This document shows positions 1 to 11,167 of a stretch of 64,000 nucleotides of DNA, in pieces. The notes beneath the pieces were generated by a model, which made no database searches, was not told the origin of the DNA, and saw only the letters and a program-made list of their open reading frames with translations. Position 1 is the first letter of the stretch. Every line of letters begins with the position of its first letter. The translations under genes and the position numbers were made by a program. Source of the DNA: Leptodontidium sp. MPI-SDFR-AT-0119 (lineage: Eukaryota > Ascomycota > Leotiomycetes > Helotiales > Leptodontidiaceae); contig JAHLEZ010000017.1 in assembly GCA_020726505.1 (NCBI GenBank), positions 682,001 through 746,000 of the forward strand, in the 5' to 3' direction.

Positions 1-485
1 TGCTGGCATGCTGGCATGCTAGCAAAGTAAACAAGCACAATAAGTCTCAAGTCTCAAACAACATGCATTGAATTCATTACCATCTATCCATCTATCTATA
101 CACACAGCACATTATTACCACCCCGTTCCTCCCACCACACATCTATCTCTCTATCCATCGCCATTACGTACGCCACCTCACAACCAATCTCCAGCTGTAT
201 TTACGGAAGGGGAAATCTCAACGTTGCAAATCAAATCAAGCCAGGAAGCAAGGAAAGCAGGGACTCCAACACTCTGTAACTCTGGTCTGGATTGCAGGGA
301 CGCAAGAATGTCTTTTCTGTCTTGAGTCCTGAAGAGGAAGAAGACAGGATAAGGCATGGAAAAAACCCGCCTAACGAGCAAAAGGCTCTGGCGAAATAAA
401 TAGCCCATCATTGAGGACTAGAGTTGGAATTAATCCTGATCTAATCAAACGAGACCAAAGATTCACATCTCTGGATTGGTTGAGA
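1..485. other. intergenic, no gene seen
   Basis: No supported reading frame. The first 25 bases are a short GCATGCTG-type direct repeat. The rest is the expected 3' flank of the minus-strand gene that ends at 486. Confidence 0.5.
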
Positions 486-3247
486 TTAGTCCTTTCTCGA
501 CAGAGGCGAAGATGGAAGAACAGATTTGTTGGGTGAGGTCTTTGGTGATTTCCTGGCCGTGGGGATCTTGCTCGGTGTCTTCGCGGGGGATTTTGCAGGT
601 GACTTTCGAGGTGGTTTGGTAGGTGTGTTGGTAGGTGAGTCGTCCCCTCCTACGATGAAGATCTCCCGGTCGCGGGGAGGTGAGGGTTGATGTGTTGGGA
701 GAAGTGGGAGAGCTGGCTCGGGATCTCTAAAGTAAGAGAATAAGAGTTAGTCTCTACTTACTCTTAAGATGTACATATCTGGGCTCTAGAAGCCCAAATT
801 CTGACTCCACCTGCCAAGCCCCAGAAAGGGAGAATAATGGGAGTAACTTACGGCTCAACACCCGCCTCCTTCAACCTAGCCATCTTCTCTCGAACCACAC
901 TTCCCAATGAACGTCCTCTCGGATGGTGGAAATGCCCTTTCACGTTCGCGAGGACATCTCTAGCTTTCTGATGAGGAGTCTTGCTTCCTTTCTCGACAAC
1001 AGAATGCTCATTCCTTGTGTCAAACCCACCAGCGAGCACAACATCCGTATCCACACTCCTTGATCTCCGTCGTCCAACTCTCTCTTCCTCCTCTACTCCA
1101 CCATCTAGATCAGCAACATATTCTCGGATCATCTCGCTAGTCAATGAAGCTTTGTTGGATTGAACGCGTGATAGGTCCCGACTACTAGTACCACCGGTAT
1201 CTGTACCACTGTTTCCGCGACTGCGAGACTCGAGACTTTGACGGAGGGAACGCACGCGCTCTTCGCTGGCGACGCAGTGGCCGTGGATGTAGTGTGGCCG
1301 GTGGAGGACTGGGAGGGAGGATTGAGAGGCGGTTTGGATGCTTTGCGTTAGGGAGGAGAGGGGGGAGAGGATCTCGACCCGGGATTCGATGCGTGTGCGT
1401 CCGTCGAGACCGGGGCCTTGGGTGACTGGTGCAGAATCTGGGATTGAGAGAGGAGAGCATGTTTTGTTATTTGGGTTGTTTGAAGAGGAGTATTTGGGTA
1501 GGGGACTGTTGGATGTGTGTTGTTGCTGGAGTAGAGCGTGATCAGAAGCTGGCGATGAAGTCTGATACGGCGATGGGTATTCCGGGTGGATATTAACGAA
1601 TGGCGCAGCATTTGGTGAGCTTCGAAGCGGCCAGCTCTTGTCTGAACGTGTTAGGTTTCCTGGGTTTGAAGAAGCTGGTTTCCGAGGAGGATTCGCTCGC
1701 TGCTCTTCGTACCGACGAGTTCGATTACTGGATTGGTGTAGACCGAATGCTCCTCTTCTGACTGGTGTATCTCCCAATGTCTCGCTCGATACCATCTGGT
1801 GGAGTTCCTTGGGCGTGGCGTATAGAACCTGCCATTCTGGATCTCTGGTCCGGACACTAGTCAAGCTTCCAGCAGTGGGAATATTTCCTCTCTCTCGTCT
1901 CTGTCTCAGATTCTGCCTCGCGCTCGTAGAACTCCCTCTCTCACCCCGAGCATCAGCATCAGCATCCATCCTACCCATCTCCACATCCCTCACAACAGCC
2001 CTATCCAACAATCCAACCTCATCACACCCCAGCTGTCTCAAAACACCCTCCTCCCCACCTCCTCTACCCTTCCTCAACCAAATCCCCCACGCAGCACCCC
2101 CAGAGAGCACAAACACCACAATGCTAATCACGAGCCAGAACACCCTACCAGCACCCACATACGCCTTATCACCCCGCTGGCCCGCCTCGATAATCACAGC
2201 AATCGCCGCCGACGTACTCACAAGCCCAACTTCCACGCCCAGAATCGCAACCCAGAACGCAGACGACGTCAGCACAGCCCGGGCACCATACGAAACACTC
2301 GCGTCGCGCGCGCGGATCAGCTCTGCTGCAACTCTCAGAGCAGAGGGCGACGGTCTCAAATGCGGTTCTTGCAGGTTTGGCTGGGAAGATGAGGTGCTGA
2401 TGTGTTTGGCGCGCTCGGCTTCGAGGAGGATGTCTTGACGGCGGGCGGATTCTCGAGCTAGTGCTTCGCGCGCGAGGGACGTGGCGGATCTATTGCCGGC
2501 GAGGTGGTGGAGGCCTAGGTTTGCGTTGATGTGCGTTTTGATGGAGGAGACTGTGTTCCAGCGGTTGCTGCCGAGGGCGCGGAGGGGGGATTTAGGGGGC
2601 GGTGTTGGGCCACGGCCGATTGAAGTATTTGGTGAGGGGGTTACTCGGAGATAGTTGGTGTTGTTGAGGGAGGGGGTGTGGTTGCAGATCGGTGCTGCTG
2701 TTGATCGTGGGAGGGGTGTTGAAGGACCGATTCCATTGCCACTGCCACTGCCAGTTCCAGTTGAGATTTGATCCTGAGCTGGTGCTGGGTCGGCGAATGG
2801 GTTTGTATTGGCTATTGTTATCGCGCCACCCTGAGTACTGGATACCAGAGTCACGCCTGTTCCGTATGAAGATGGAGCTGTGCTCGTGGTTGACTTGGAA
2901 CCACTTGGTTTTGGGTCTGCGGTGAGGGAATCGCTGTTCATTGTAGGACTGAAATCGCGAACGGCCGTTCCATTGAGTGTATAGTTGGCTCGGGGCGTAG
3001 TTCCTGCGTCTGTAGGGTATGAGACTGATGGGAGAGGTGTGTGAGCTGCGTTGGGTGATGCCGAATTGCTTGAAGGGACAGCCTCTGCTTCTTGGGGGTC
3101 CGCGAATGGATTCTCGGCTGCCTTGGGAGAGGGCTGATGAGAGGTGATGGACTCCATTGTCTGGTCTGCTCGCGTGCCTGAGAGAAAGGGTGCAATTGTC
3201 ACGTCTGGCTCGGCTTCAGTGAGCGGCGGAGGGTTTGCTGATGCCAT
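486..3247 (-). CDS. two-TM, otherwise disordered membrane protein with spliced SPK/TPK tail
   Basis: Model: complement(join(486..726,852..3247)), 878 residues; family not recognised. The main exon is Ser/Pro/Thr-rich and disordered, with two hydrophobic helices around residues 325-390 (core VFWLVISIVVFVLSGG). The long exon runs into TAA directly over a GTAAGT donor. Splicing the 125-bp intron 727-851 (acceptor CTTTAG) keeps the frame and adds about 80 residues ending in a basic repeat of SPAK/TPSK/SPKT units and LSRKD. Total length is a multiple of three. The start is the first ATG of the frame. No signal peptide is evident, so the two helices may form a hairpin with both disordered ends on the same side. 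Function unknown. Confidence 0.72.
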
Positions 3248-3841
3248 TGTTGTGACGCCGGGGCGAGGAAACGAAGGCGTGGTGGTGCTGTAGTTGGAGA
3301 TAACGACGTTGTGCGGGGGTGTTGAGCTAATGGAAGTGGAGGGTAGAAAATTGATTCCTAGGGTTGGGCGGATGAGTTCACCTTTGTTGAAGGTGAAGGT
3401 GGGTATGATTTGTCCTTGTTGTTGTTAATGACAGACGGCGACGGCTTGCTTGCTAGGCGACAAGTAAACAAACCTCAGAAGGGCCATGCCGTTAATTAGA
3501 GCATAGACAAATACATCGATTCAACAGCAATCGAGTTTGGGTTGAATTCAATGTTGGGTTGAGATAAAATGGACTCGAACACCCATATCTCTCTCTATGA
3601 CTTAGGTGCGAGTGAATAGACGGCGTTGGTTTGATATAAAAGTGGAAGTGGATGGAGAATGAATGAGCGACCAAAGAGGTAACCGAGAAGAGCATGTGAA
3701 CTTAAAGCAACGATCCAACTCACGAGATCTATTCGATAGCAACAATGCCTGTCTATCTCCCATAGAAGAGGGGAAGTTCCACTACTCATGCCTGATTTCC
3801 AAACCGAACGCCATTTATGCCAGATGCAGAATACCTTACTT
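3248..3841. other. intergenic between two minus-strand genes
   Basis: Contains the 5' flank of the 486-3247 gene and the 3' flank of the ABC1-kinase gene. Short open frames here lack codon bias and domain features. Nothing else seen. Confidence 0.5.
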
Positions 3842-6009
3842 TTATACATTCGGTGACAACTGGTCATATTTCACACAACTCTCAACCTGTGCCAGTTTTA
3901 GTAAAACACTTAGGTTGAACAGAGGAGAACTTACATCTTCAATGCTCGCTTGCAAGAACTTCCTCGCTTCCAGTCCAGCCCAGACTTTCAACATGGAGAA
4001 ATCACCTTGTCTCAACATGCCACCGCCACTTTGTGCACCCAACTGTCTTAGAATGGGGAGAGCGCTGGAAAGTAAATCGATATCTGGGTTCAGACTTCTC
4101 CCAATCCCTTCTAGCAAGAGAATACTGATGACCACGTTGACGAAATCGCCTTCCATGCGAACGTGATGGCTTCGGACCATACTGAGGACTTCGTTTAGAA
4201 TATCTCCAATCTTCATATTGCCGAGAGCAAGGGTGCGGCTCTTGACTCCAAGGACAAGATGCTGCATCTTTAATGCGAATATCTCTTGGTCAATGACAGC
4301 GTCTGGTTGTCTGCAACGCTCGCACATCAAATGACCAGCCTTGTAGCCATCAAACTCGGCCACGGCTTTGAAGAGATCTAGGAAGTTCATTCGATTCGTG
4401 GCGTTGAGTTCAGTGACAAGTCCGGTGTCAATGAAGATAAGTTGGGGTCTAAAACCCTCATTATCAATCTTCAACAGTTCCGCTTCCCACGCTTTAATGT
4501 CTTTCTTGTGTCTGTAAGGTCTGAGTCGCGCAAGAACTTGCTCGGTAACATCAGGTTGGGCCTGTGGATCTTCTTCTTTGTGCTTGCTAAATGGTAGACG
4601 TGGCTGCTCGGATTGATAGAACCGCACCATGATATTACCAGGATGTAGATCTGCATGAACAAAATTGTCAAGTAGCAACATCCTCAAGAAAGCATCCAGA
4701 CCTTCATCAGCAATCTCTTGTTGGAACACCCCTCCACCATTCTCCATGAAGTCAGATAGAGGAATCCCTTGAGCAAATTCCTCTACCAGGACCTGTCTCG
4801 TAGTGAAGGCAGTGTACGGATATGGAAACCAAGCCGTAGTCCTCTCCTTGAAATTCTTCCGGAAGATGGTGAGGTTTTCAGCTTCGATTCGAAGATCTAA
4901 CTGCAATCTCATCATCTCTCCGAACTGTTCCACCTCGTCTGGCAGAGACAGCCATTCAATGGTTGGAATGATATTCAACATCGAAGCAAAAAAGCCCATA
5001 ATCCGTAAGTCTCTCCGAACCATCCTTTCCACCCCAGGATGCAGGACTTTGATAGCCACATATGTAGAAGGCACTCTCTGCGGTGTGCTCTTGATCAAAG
5101 TATCCACGTTCTTCCTGACGTTCTTCCGTAGATTCCGGGGTTCTTCTACTAGGTCTGTTTCTCCTGGTGCAGCCAAGTCAGGCTTCAATTTCGCCTTGTA
5201 GACTTGTGCAATAGCCCCCACTCCCAAGGGCTTCTCATTAAACTCCTCAAATATATCCTCAAATGGTCTGCCGTCAAATGCTCGTCGTATTATTCGTTTC
5301 GTCTCGTGTAAGGAGTGTGCGGGCGCATTAGAGTGTAATTGAGACATTATTTCGCACATCTGCTCGGGGAATATATCTGATCGTGAAGCTGCCCATTGCC
5401 CAAGCTGTTTGTATTAGCATGAATCCCTCTGAATGTCGGGCAATCTGTTACCTTGATGAATGCAGGCCCAGCACGCTCCATAGACTTCACTAGGAACCAG
5501 TACCACCATAGCGTACCAGACCTCTCATTATCCCTCTTCTTGTCTCTCGTCCCAATCCATAGCGCCGGTACAGTTACAATGACGGGCACGAAAATGAAGA
5601 CCAAATGTAAGAATCGCAAGCCAGTACATACCGGCTCCCAGATATACACATCTAGAAACACGACAATGCTGTCCCGAACACGCCTGATCCCATGAGAGTC
5701 CTCCTTGACCTTCTTCTTGATCTCTGCCCGCGATGCTTGCAGCATCCGTTGCTCGGCCGTGTATTCCGTGCCATCATTGTCCTTCTCCGACAGCTCTACA
5801 AATGCCGCTGGGCTCAAGCTCCCTGCAGTCGCAAGTATCAACCCCGTTCTTCTAGGCGGAGACTGGAAGAATCCTTTTCTGCTACCTCCCTGCCTTCCGC
5901 TACCGTATGTTCGTCGCGAGGTGATTTGGATGCGACATTGAAGCGTGGGATGTATTCGAGGGATGGCTTGACGGAGGCATGTGAGGCCTGTTCGAGAGGC
6001 TGCCCTCAT
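3842..6009 (-). CDS. mitochondrial ABC1/UbiB-family atypical kinase, ADCK2-like
   Basis: Model: complement(join(3842..3886,3935..5404,5452..6009)), 690 residues. The N-terminus is Arg/Ser-rich like a mitochondrial presequence, followed by a TM helix near residues 130-155. UbiB signatures are present: KLGQ (K186-Q189, with the first intron directly after K186), the Ala/Gly loop GVGAIAQVYKA, VAIKVLHPGV with the kinase lysine, FVHADLHPGNIMV as catalytic loop, and IDTG in place of DFG. The family acts on coenzyme Q biosynthesis or lipid/CoQ distribution at mitochondrial membranes; ADCK2/Cqd1 are the nearest type by architecture, which is inferred. The last intron (3887-3934) is 48 bp and stop-free, so retention would insert 16 residues before ESCVKYDQLSPNV. 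Two TGACGTCA sites lie upstream. Confidence 0.9.
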
Positions 6010-6139
6010 GATCCCAGAGCTGGAGAATGAAGCTATTCGTGATGTGGTGCTATCGGGGCTCCATTGGGGGTTGGTGGGTGAGGAGATCGGTTTGTTGACT
6101 CGGCCTTGCGAAGCTTGTGATTCTGGGCTACATTGACAG

Positions 6140-6147
6140 TGACGTCA
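6140..6147. promoter_or_regulatory. CRE-type palindrome TGACGTCA (site 1)
   Basis: Perfect 8-bp bZIP (CREB/ATF-type) palindrome 131 bp upstream of the ABC1-kinase start. Function is inferred from the motif only. Confidence 0.45.
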
Positions 6148-6249
6148 GGCATCACTGTCGGGCTAAGGTATGCATGCATTTTTGGGCGCAACACTTTGAG
6201 GAATAATATGTATAGAATTAAAATAGGTTCATAATGTTAATTTTGTTGT

Positions 6250-6257
6250 TGACGTCA
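6250..6257. promoter_or_regulatory. CRE-type palindrome TGACGTCA (site 2)
   Basis: Second perfect copy, 110 bp from the first and 241 bp upstream of the same start codon. Confidence 0.45.
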
Positions 6258-6464
6258 GTATTTGCCGGTTTAAGTTTTGGTCAGTTGTGCAAAAGAACCA
6301 AGCAATTAATGGGGAGGGGGTTTGACGACGAAAGGTAGGTAGGTGCATGTGCAAAGTCCCAATCGCTCAAAAAGCACGACCGAAATGCATTTGGGTATCA
6401 CCTGCAATGATCTAATGACAAGAAGACACTTCTATATAGACATCAGAAGCGAAATGGGTATCCA

Positions 6465-8252
6465 TCAAATAGCACGATGCTCTCGCTTTCTATTTTCTCT
6501 TTGCCGTTTCTCCTTCGCAGCGGCCTTCTTCCTCCCTGTCCAAGCTCGCCTAACATCCCCTCTGTTCTCATAGAACCATTTCTGGAAATCACTCTCCGGC
6601 TCAGTCTCTTTGCCTTTTCCCTTGGATTTCTCGCTCTTTCGAATTGGAGAGCTAGCCACTGCCTCGTCGTCCTCGTCTTTCTCGCTAGGCCAGACAAATC
6701 TCTTATTTGGGTGAGCTGTATCTGGTGTTGGAGCAGCGCTTCGAAGACCTCTGTACTCGAAATCTTTTTGTGTGAATGGTGTAAGTGGGATTTGGAGATG
6801 AGTTTCTGCTTGAACATCCTCGTCGTCCCCATCTGCACCAAAGAAGCTGAATGATGATTCGGCCGCTTTGGGCGGGTCCATGGCATTCGATTTGGGGCGT
6901 TTGTATAATGCTTCCAAGGGGTGGACCGAAGAGGCAGCAGGGGTTGATATGAGTGAGTCTGGAATCTTGATGCTCAGGGATGGGCCAGTTGATCCTTGTG
7001 ATTTATTTGTGACGGCAGACTGGGGTTCTTCAACTTCGGAATCTGCATCAGATTCGTCCGAAGAGTCCGATTCATCAGACGAGTCTGAGCTTGATGAAGA
7101 ATCTGCGTCCAAAGCCTGTGCTTCTGCCGCGGAATCATCATCGTCAGAAGACTCGTCGCCCGAGCTCCTGTCTTGCTTTGGAGAACCTTGGACTGCAAGA
7201 GGGCTTGGACTTGATCGAACATTGTGGTCCGAGTCGTCGTCTGAACTATCATCGCTTGAACTGACTTTCTCTTCCAATTGACTGTCCTCGCTATCAGAGT
7301 CCGAGGAACTGGAATCGCTGGAACTGCCTTTGGCTGTTTTTTGCAACTGTGCATCCTGTATGGCCCTCATCTGCTGCTCTGTCTCCACTGCCACTTTAGC
7401 ATCTGACTGCAACTCGCCGTCTGAATCCTCACAAGACGAACTAGAATCACTGGAGCTTTCTTCGTTCTGGCCGACTGAGTCTGCTACATCCACCTCCATA
7501 TGATCTGGCTCTGAATCCTTTATTTCCTGCTCCGAATCGACCTCCACTGGCGCTGATATGATCTGCCGTGACTTCCTGGCCTCCTCGACTACATTGCCAT
7601 CCTCATCGACCCATCCCTTCCCCTCCACGAATTCCACCACGATCCTCGTCTTATTGGATACCCCACTGCCTCGTAGAAAGGTAGCATATTTTGTAGTTTT
7701 CGCAAATTCGTGCACAATAGCCTCCTTCCTAGGTTTCCTCTTTTTCTTGTCGGGTTTGACCTCTGCAATCTTCCCTTTAGAAGCAACATTTGGTGGTAGG
7801 TTCGTTTTGAACAGGCATTCCGGACCGGTGGTATATTTCGACTTGATGACTGGCTGATCCTTCTTTACATCCTTCGAGGGTGTTGTCCACCCCCTCTTGA
7901 CCTGCCTCTCTCCAATATCCACGCCTGGCAATTCATCCCGTTTGCGCTTGGTTTTCCTCTCCTTCTTGGGTCTTTCAGGTTCCTCCTCCTCAACCACAAC
8001 TTTCTTCTCCGGGCGCGCCTTGTCAATGCGAACCTTTGTTCCCTTCAGAGTCATGCCATTGAGCTTCTTTTTGATCTTCTCGGCGTCCATGGTGGGGAGT
8101 TCGACGTAGCCGTAGCCTTTCTCGGGGAAGGTGAGGATGCTGTGGTAAGAGATGTTGCGGGCGTTCGGGAGGATTGAAGGAGGGATGATGGTTTTCAGGA
8201 GACCGGCATTAAAGGGCGTGATGTGAAGACGGGTGTATTCGGTCTCCTCCAT
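6465..8252 (-). CDS. acidic RRM-containing nucleolar protein (NOP8/NOL8-like)
   Basis: Intronless, 595 residues. An N-terminal RRM-like fold covers about residues 5-80 (LHITPFNAGLL as beta-1/RNP2 region; KGYGYVEL as RNP1-like). A basic Lys/Arg region follows, then a long Ser/Asp/Glu tract with SSSDSS runs (about 260-420), a FEYRGLRS motif, and a basic C-terminus with FQKWFYENRGDVRRAW followed by KKAAAKEKRQRE. One RRM plus acidic Ser tract plus basic tail is typical of nucleolar ribosome-biogenesis proteins of the fungal Nop8 type. That assignment is by architecture, not catalytic motif. The start is the first ATG, directly before the RRM. Confidence 0.75.
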   Translation of the reverse strand: MEETEYTRLHITPFNAGLLKTIIPPSILPNARNISYHSILTFPEKGYGYVELPTMDAEKIKKKLNGMTLKGTKVRIDKARPEKKVVVEEEEPERPKKERKTKRKRDELPGVDIGERQVKRGWTTPSKDVKKDQPVIKSKYTTGPECLFKTNLPPNVASKGKIAEVKPDKKKRKPRKEAIVHEFAKTTKYATFLRGSGVSNKTRIVVEFVEGKGWVDEDGNVVEEARKSRQIISAPVEVDSEQEIKDSEPDHMEVDVADSVGQNEESSSDSSSSCEDSDGELQSDAKVAVETEQQMRAIQDAQLQKTAKGSSSDSSSSDSDSEDSQLEEKVSSSDDSSDDDSDHNVRSSPSPLAVQGSPKQDRSSGDESSDDDDSAAEAQALDADSSSSSDSSDESDSSDESDADSEVEEPQSAVTNKSQGSTGPSLSIKIPDSLISTPAASSVHPLEALYKRPKSNAMDPPKAAESSFSFFGADGDDEDVQAETHLQIPLTPFTQKDFEYRGLRSAAPTPDTAHPNKRFVWPSEKDEDDEAVASSPIRKSEKSKGKGKETEPESDFQKWFYENRGDVRRAWTGRKKAAAKEKRQRENRKREHRAI

Positions 8253-8695
8253 ATTAGATTATTGTGCAACGTATTTGCTGTTCTTTGTCGAGGCTGTGAA
8301 GGGTTGGTTTCGGAAGAAATTTGGAGGAGCTCTCGGCTAAAGCCTGAGGCAGATAGCATAGCTTCTCACAGAGAGAGACCCGCGGACCACACAGAGAGGC
8401 CGCAAATCTTGAAGAAAAAACTGCATATAAGTTATCATGCTGAGAGTTATAGCCATTGCCATAAAAACCACCAGACACTTTTATTAATTGTACTTATATC
8501 AGGTTATAAGCCTTTGATTTTCAAGTTTCTCAACACAAGCTTTGTAGTCCACAACTTTCGCAGATGCATAAATTTTTTGATCTTCGTATAGAACTAAATA
8601 AGAGCTCTTTCGTCATCAATCAGCAGATCTGAGGGCGCTTGGTAAGCTTCATCATTACTTCGAACCAAAAACCTTCAATTACTAACAGCTCGACA

Positions 8696-8832
8696 GGTCT
8701 AGGGGTAGTAAGTTCTGCAACTTCCTTCTCAATAGCAACAAATTCTAATATCCAAGCAGTGATTTTCGTTTCGCATACTACACCAGTATACTATGAAAGG
8801 TCGTGGGTTCAATTCCCACAGTGTCCACTCTT
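8696..8832 (+). other. tRNA-like / Pol III-promoter-like remnant
   Basis: A GGTCTAGGGGTAGT block resembles an A box. About 105 bp downstream is a perfect T-arm/B-box (GTGGGTTCAATTCCCAC, a 5-bp stem with 7-nt loop), followed by AGTGTCCA and then CTCTTTT, a possible Pol III terminator. The 7-nt acceptor 3' strand has no complementary 5' strand upstream, and no anticodon arm with U33 could be found. It is therefore not called as a working tRNA; a pseudo-tRNA or SINE head is possible. Confidence 0.3.
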
Positions 8833-9577
8833 TTGCAATTCCTTTTCTTCCCGACATATGGGGAGAAGTCGAGTGGGACTGGGATTTTTTTTTAATGGTT
8901 GACTCCACTAACCGCCCGCCTACGATTTGTACTTTTATTATTCACCACTTGTTGGACAAAAGCAACAGCCTACCTTTACAACCCGAAGCTTGGTTGGAAA
9001 AGTCACATTGAATATTCTTGTTTTCCTTTGGCAAAGTCCGATTCTTTTTGTAACAAAAAACACCCCTGTGGAGAAAGACCTCGCCAATTCCATAGATTTT
9101 TTAGCCGAGCTTTTGACCATATCTCTTTTATCTTTTGCTCGACACTTAAACTTTGCTTAATTACTATTGTAAAATCAAGCAGCTTGACATTCTCTTCCAT
9201 TCTCTTGATCTACCTAGCACCAGACAAGCTCCAAAATTGTCGAACGAGGCTCTCTATCTACTTGTCTATCGTCCTCCTTTTGGTATCATTGAGCAAGATC
9301 ACAAGGACGAGCTACAATCGTGGAAATTAATGGATCATGGATTTAGATCAAGGAGAAGCCTGCCCCTCATCAGATAAAGCTAAGTAAATGCTACAGGGAA
9401 CCCACCTTCCAACGAACCACCTCAACCTGGGGCGTGATAAAGGTAAAATGAAAAGGCACCCATTCTTCCAGCTGCACCCAAGTTCCACAGATATTAAGTA
9501 TACCACCTCCCTCAGTAGAGCCCTTGCAACTTAAACCTCTTTCCTAAGAACTACCCTCAAAGACTACATCACATCAA

Positions 9578-9635
9578 TGCGTCGGGGAAGCCGAGTGGCG
9601 GCGTTTGACAAGAACATCTCCAGGTCGTCCTAAGC
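9578..9635 (+). other. possible pseudo-tRNA (Leu/Ser-type 5' half)
   Basis: GTCGGGGAAGCCGAGTGG resembles the acceptor plus D-arm start of type-II tRNAs, but no anticodon arm, variable arm or T-arm follows. Weak. Confidence 0.2.
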
Positions 9636-9647
9636 TGTAAATATGAC

Positions 9648-10549
9648 TTAGTTTGTGGTTATACAGATTTGGCATGATCTCTCGCCATAATTTAAGGGCA
9701 GAAAACACACTCTTAACGTCGGGCAGTATGCATACAGGAGCGGGGGAGCAGTTGCTTGGAAGTGACGGTAGTCGAATGTCCCTGTCGAGTGTTCAACCCA
9801 CATCGAAGACTTCGACATACACCCAGCTTTCAGTCTCAATTGAATTTCCTGTGGCAAAAGTCCTGGCATATACGTTGCAGAAGAAAAGTCGTAGCTTTTG
9901 CGAAGTGCTTTGTATGCCCTGATCTGCAAGCTTTCCAGGACGACATTGTGGGTTTTGTAGAAATAATCTGGCATAGAAGTCAACCGACATGCCCAAATTC
10001 TCCTGAATGAAGTCTCGCTGTCCACCTCTGATCGTTTGGAACAATGGAGCCCAGTGAATATTCTGGTGTAGTCTGCGGTCAAATTTGAGGGCGTGGTGGA
10101 CAACTTGAACGGGGAATGACAAACTGAAATCTGCAACCTCGTCACATCCATAATATAGGGCTATTCGAACTTCGCATTCTCGGTCAGTGAAATATGACTC
10201 TGCGCCGCTGTGCACTCTTCCAGGCTCCGCACACTTCAGGGGTTCTGTATTTACGTTTGCTGGTCAGTTCTGTTTGGGCAGATTGGGTGAGGTACTTGCA
10301 ATCAACGACGTTCACTCTGTACAGAAATCTCTGCAAAAACATAAACACTAGATCTGCTTCGAGGAAGCGAAGATCAGATGTTTTCGAATCAAATCCGTCA
10401 TTGCAGTCTGCGAAAAGACTCCCAAAGGTAATGAAGGAGATGCATCCGCCAATACTGCCCCCAAAATCACAGACCTTCGGCCCTTCCTTTCCCTCTCCCC
10501 CCTCCCTTCTGTCTACCTCAATCATCTGTTCCTGGATAATCCTTCGCAT
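9648..10549 (-). pseudogene. decayed or unresolved protein gene
   Basis: Three overlapping minus-strand open frames (9648-10151, 9793-10215, 10184-10549) each have protein-like segments, for example FGSLFADCNDGFD in the first and RIALYYGCDEVADFSLSF in the second. No GT-AG pair tested links them in one frame, so this may be a frameshifted relic. Family not recognised. The first segment vaguely recalls the N-terminus of HeLo-type proteins, which is too weak to call. Confidence 0.25.
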
Positions 10550-11167
10550 CTTTGCTACTGGCTGATTTCTTGCGATCTCACAGCAAGTGGCTTGATAATA
10601 GATCCGAAAGGACGTAGGAAGCTAAAATGCCGAGCTAGATTCCTCTTGAATAGACCCGAGAATGCCTGTTGAGGCCCAGAAACTTGTTAGTGGCTACGAT
10701 TTCAATGTTGTCTTAGCTACAGTACTTGCACAGTCACAGTTATCAATCCAGTTTGTTCTCCGCATGTTTCCCGTTGATTTTCCGCACGTTTTCCGGGTGG
10801 CTTCACGCTACGTTCCCCGCATAGTCTTCCAGCACCTCCTAATTTCATTCCCCGCGTAGGGAGTCTTTCAACACCCTCCTGGCCCCCCGCGGCGCCCGAA
10901 TTTTCGGATGGTCCTGAGATACTGCAGGCTTTGTTCTACGTGCTCCATTCCCCATGTTCTCCGCGTTTGACCTGACCGGTTAGGTCTCGCCAACGCTTCC
11001 AGGATCTCATGGGCGAAAGAGGATATCTGGGGAAAACATATAAGGTCCATTCAAACACCACTTCCAGAATACTTCATCACCTCACAGCTATCTCTTTCAG
11101 TACTCGGGGCTCGACATACTCCAGTAGCTACTTTTCCTCTCAAACCGAGACAGTCAGTTTCACCAAT
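10550..11167 (+). promoter_or_regulatory. promoter of the sugar-transporter gene with GCGGGG/CCGC cluster
   Basis: CCCCGC (reverse complement of the CreA-type SYGGRG site) occurs at 10815-10820, 10850-10855 and 10885-10890. Related CCGCAYRTTTY blocks lie around 10760-10800. The dense cluster suggests carbon catabolite repression and/or a dedicated regulator; this is inference from motifs. Confidence 0.45.

Larger units (their letters stand above)
6010..6464. other. promoter region of the ABC1-kinase gene
   Basis: 455 bp between two minus-strand genes. It contains two perfect TGACGTCA palindromes (listed separately) and an A/T-rich middle. No gene seen. Confidence 0.6.
8253..9647. other. gene-poor stretch with tRNA-like fragments
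   Basis: No supported protein gene. Two tRNA-like pieces are listed separately. A T8 run follows near 8885. Composition is A/T-rich. Confidence 0.4.

Noticed and set aside
1638..2438. 266-codon plus-strand frame
   Set aside because: Lies inside the 486-3247 gene on the other strand; no motifs, a shadow.
11009..11167. Upstream in-frame start of the transporter
   Set aside because: The extra 53 residues are non-conserved leader-like sequence; MSFKDPENPQ is the typical start context.
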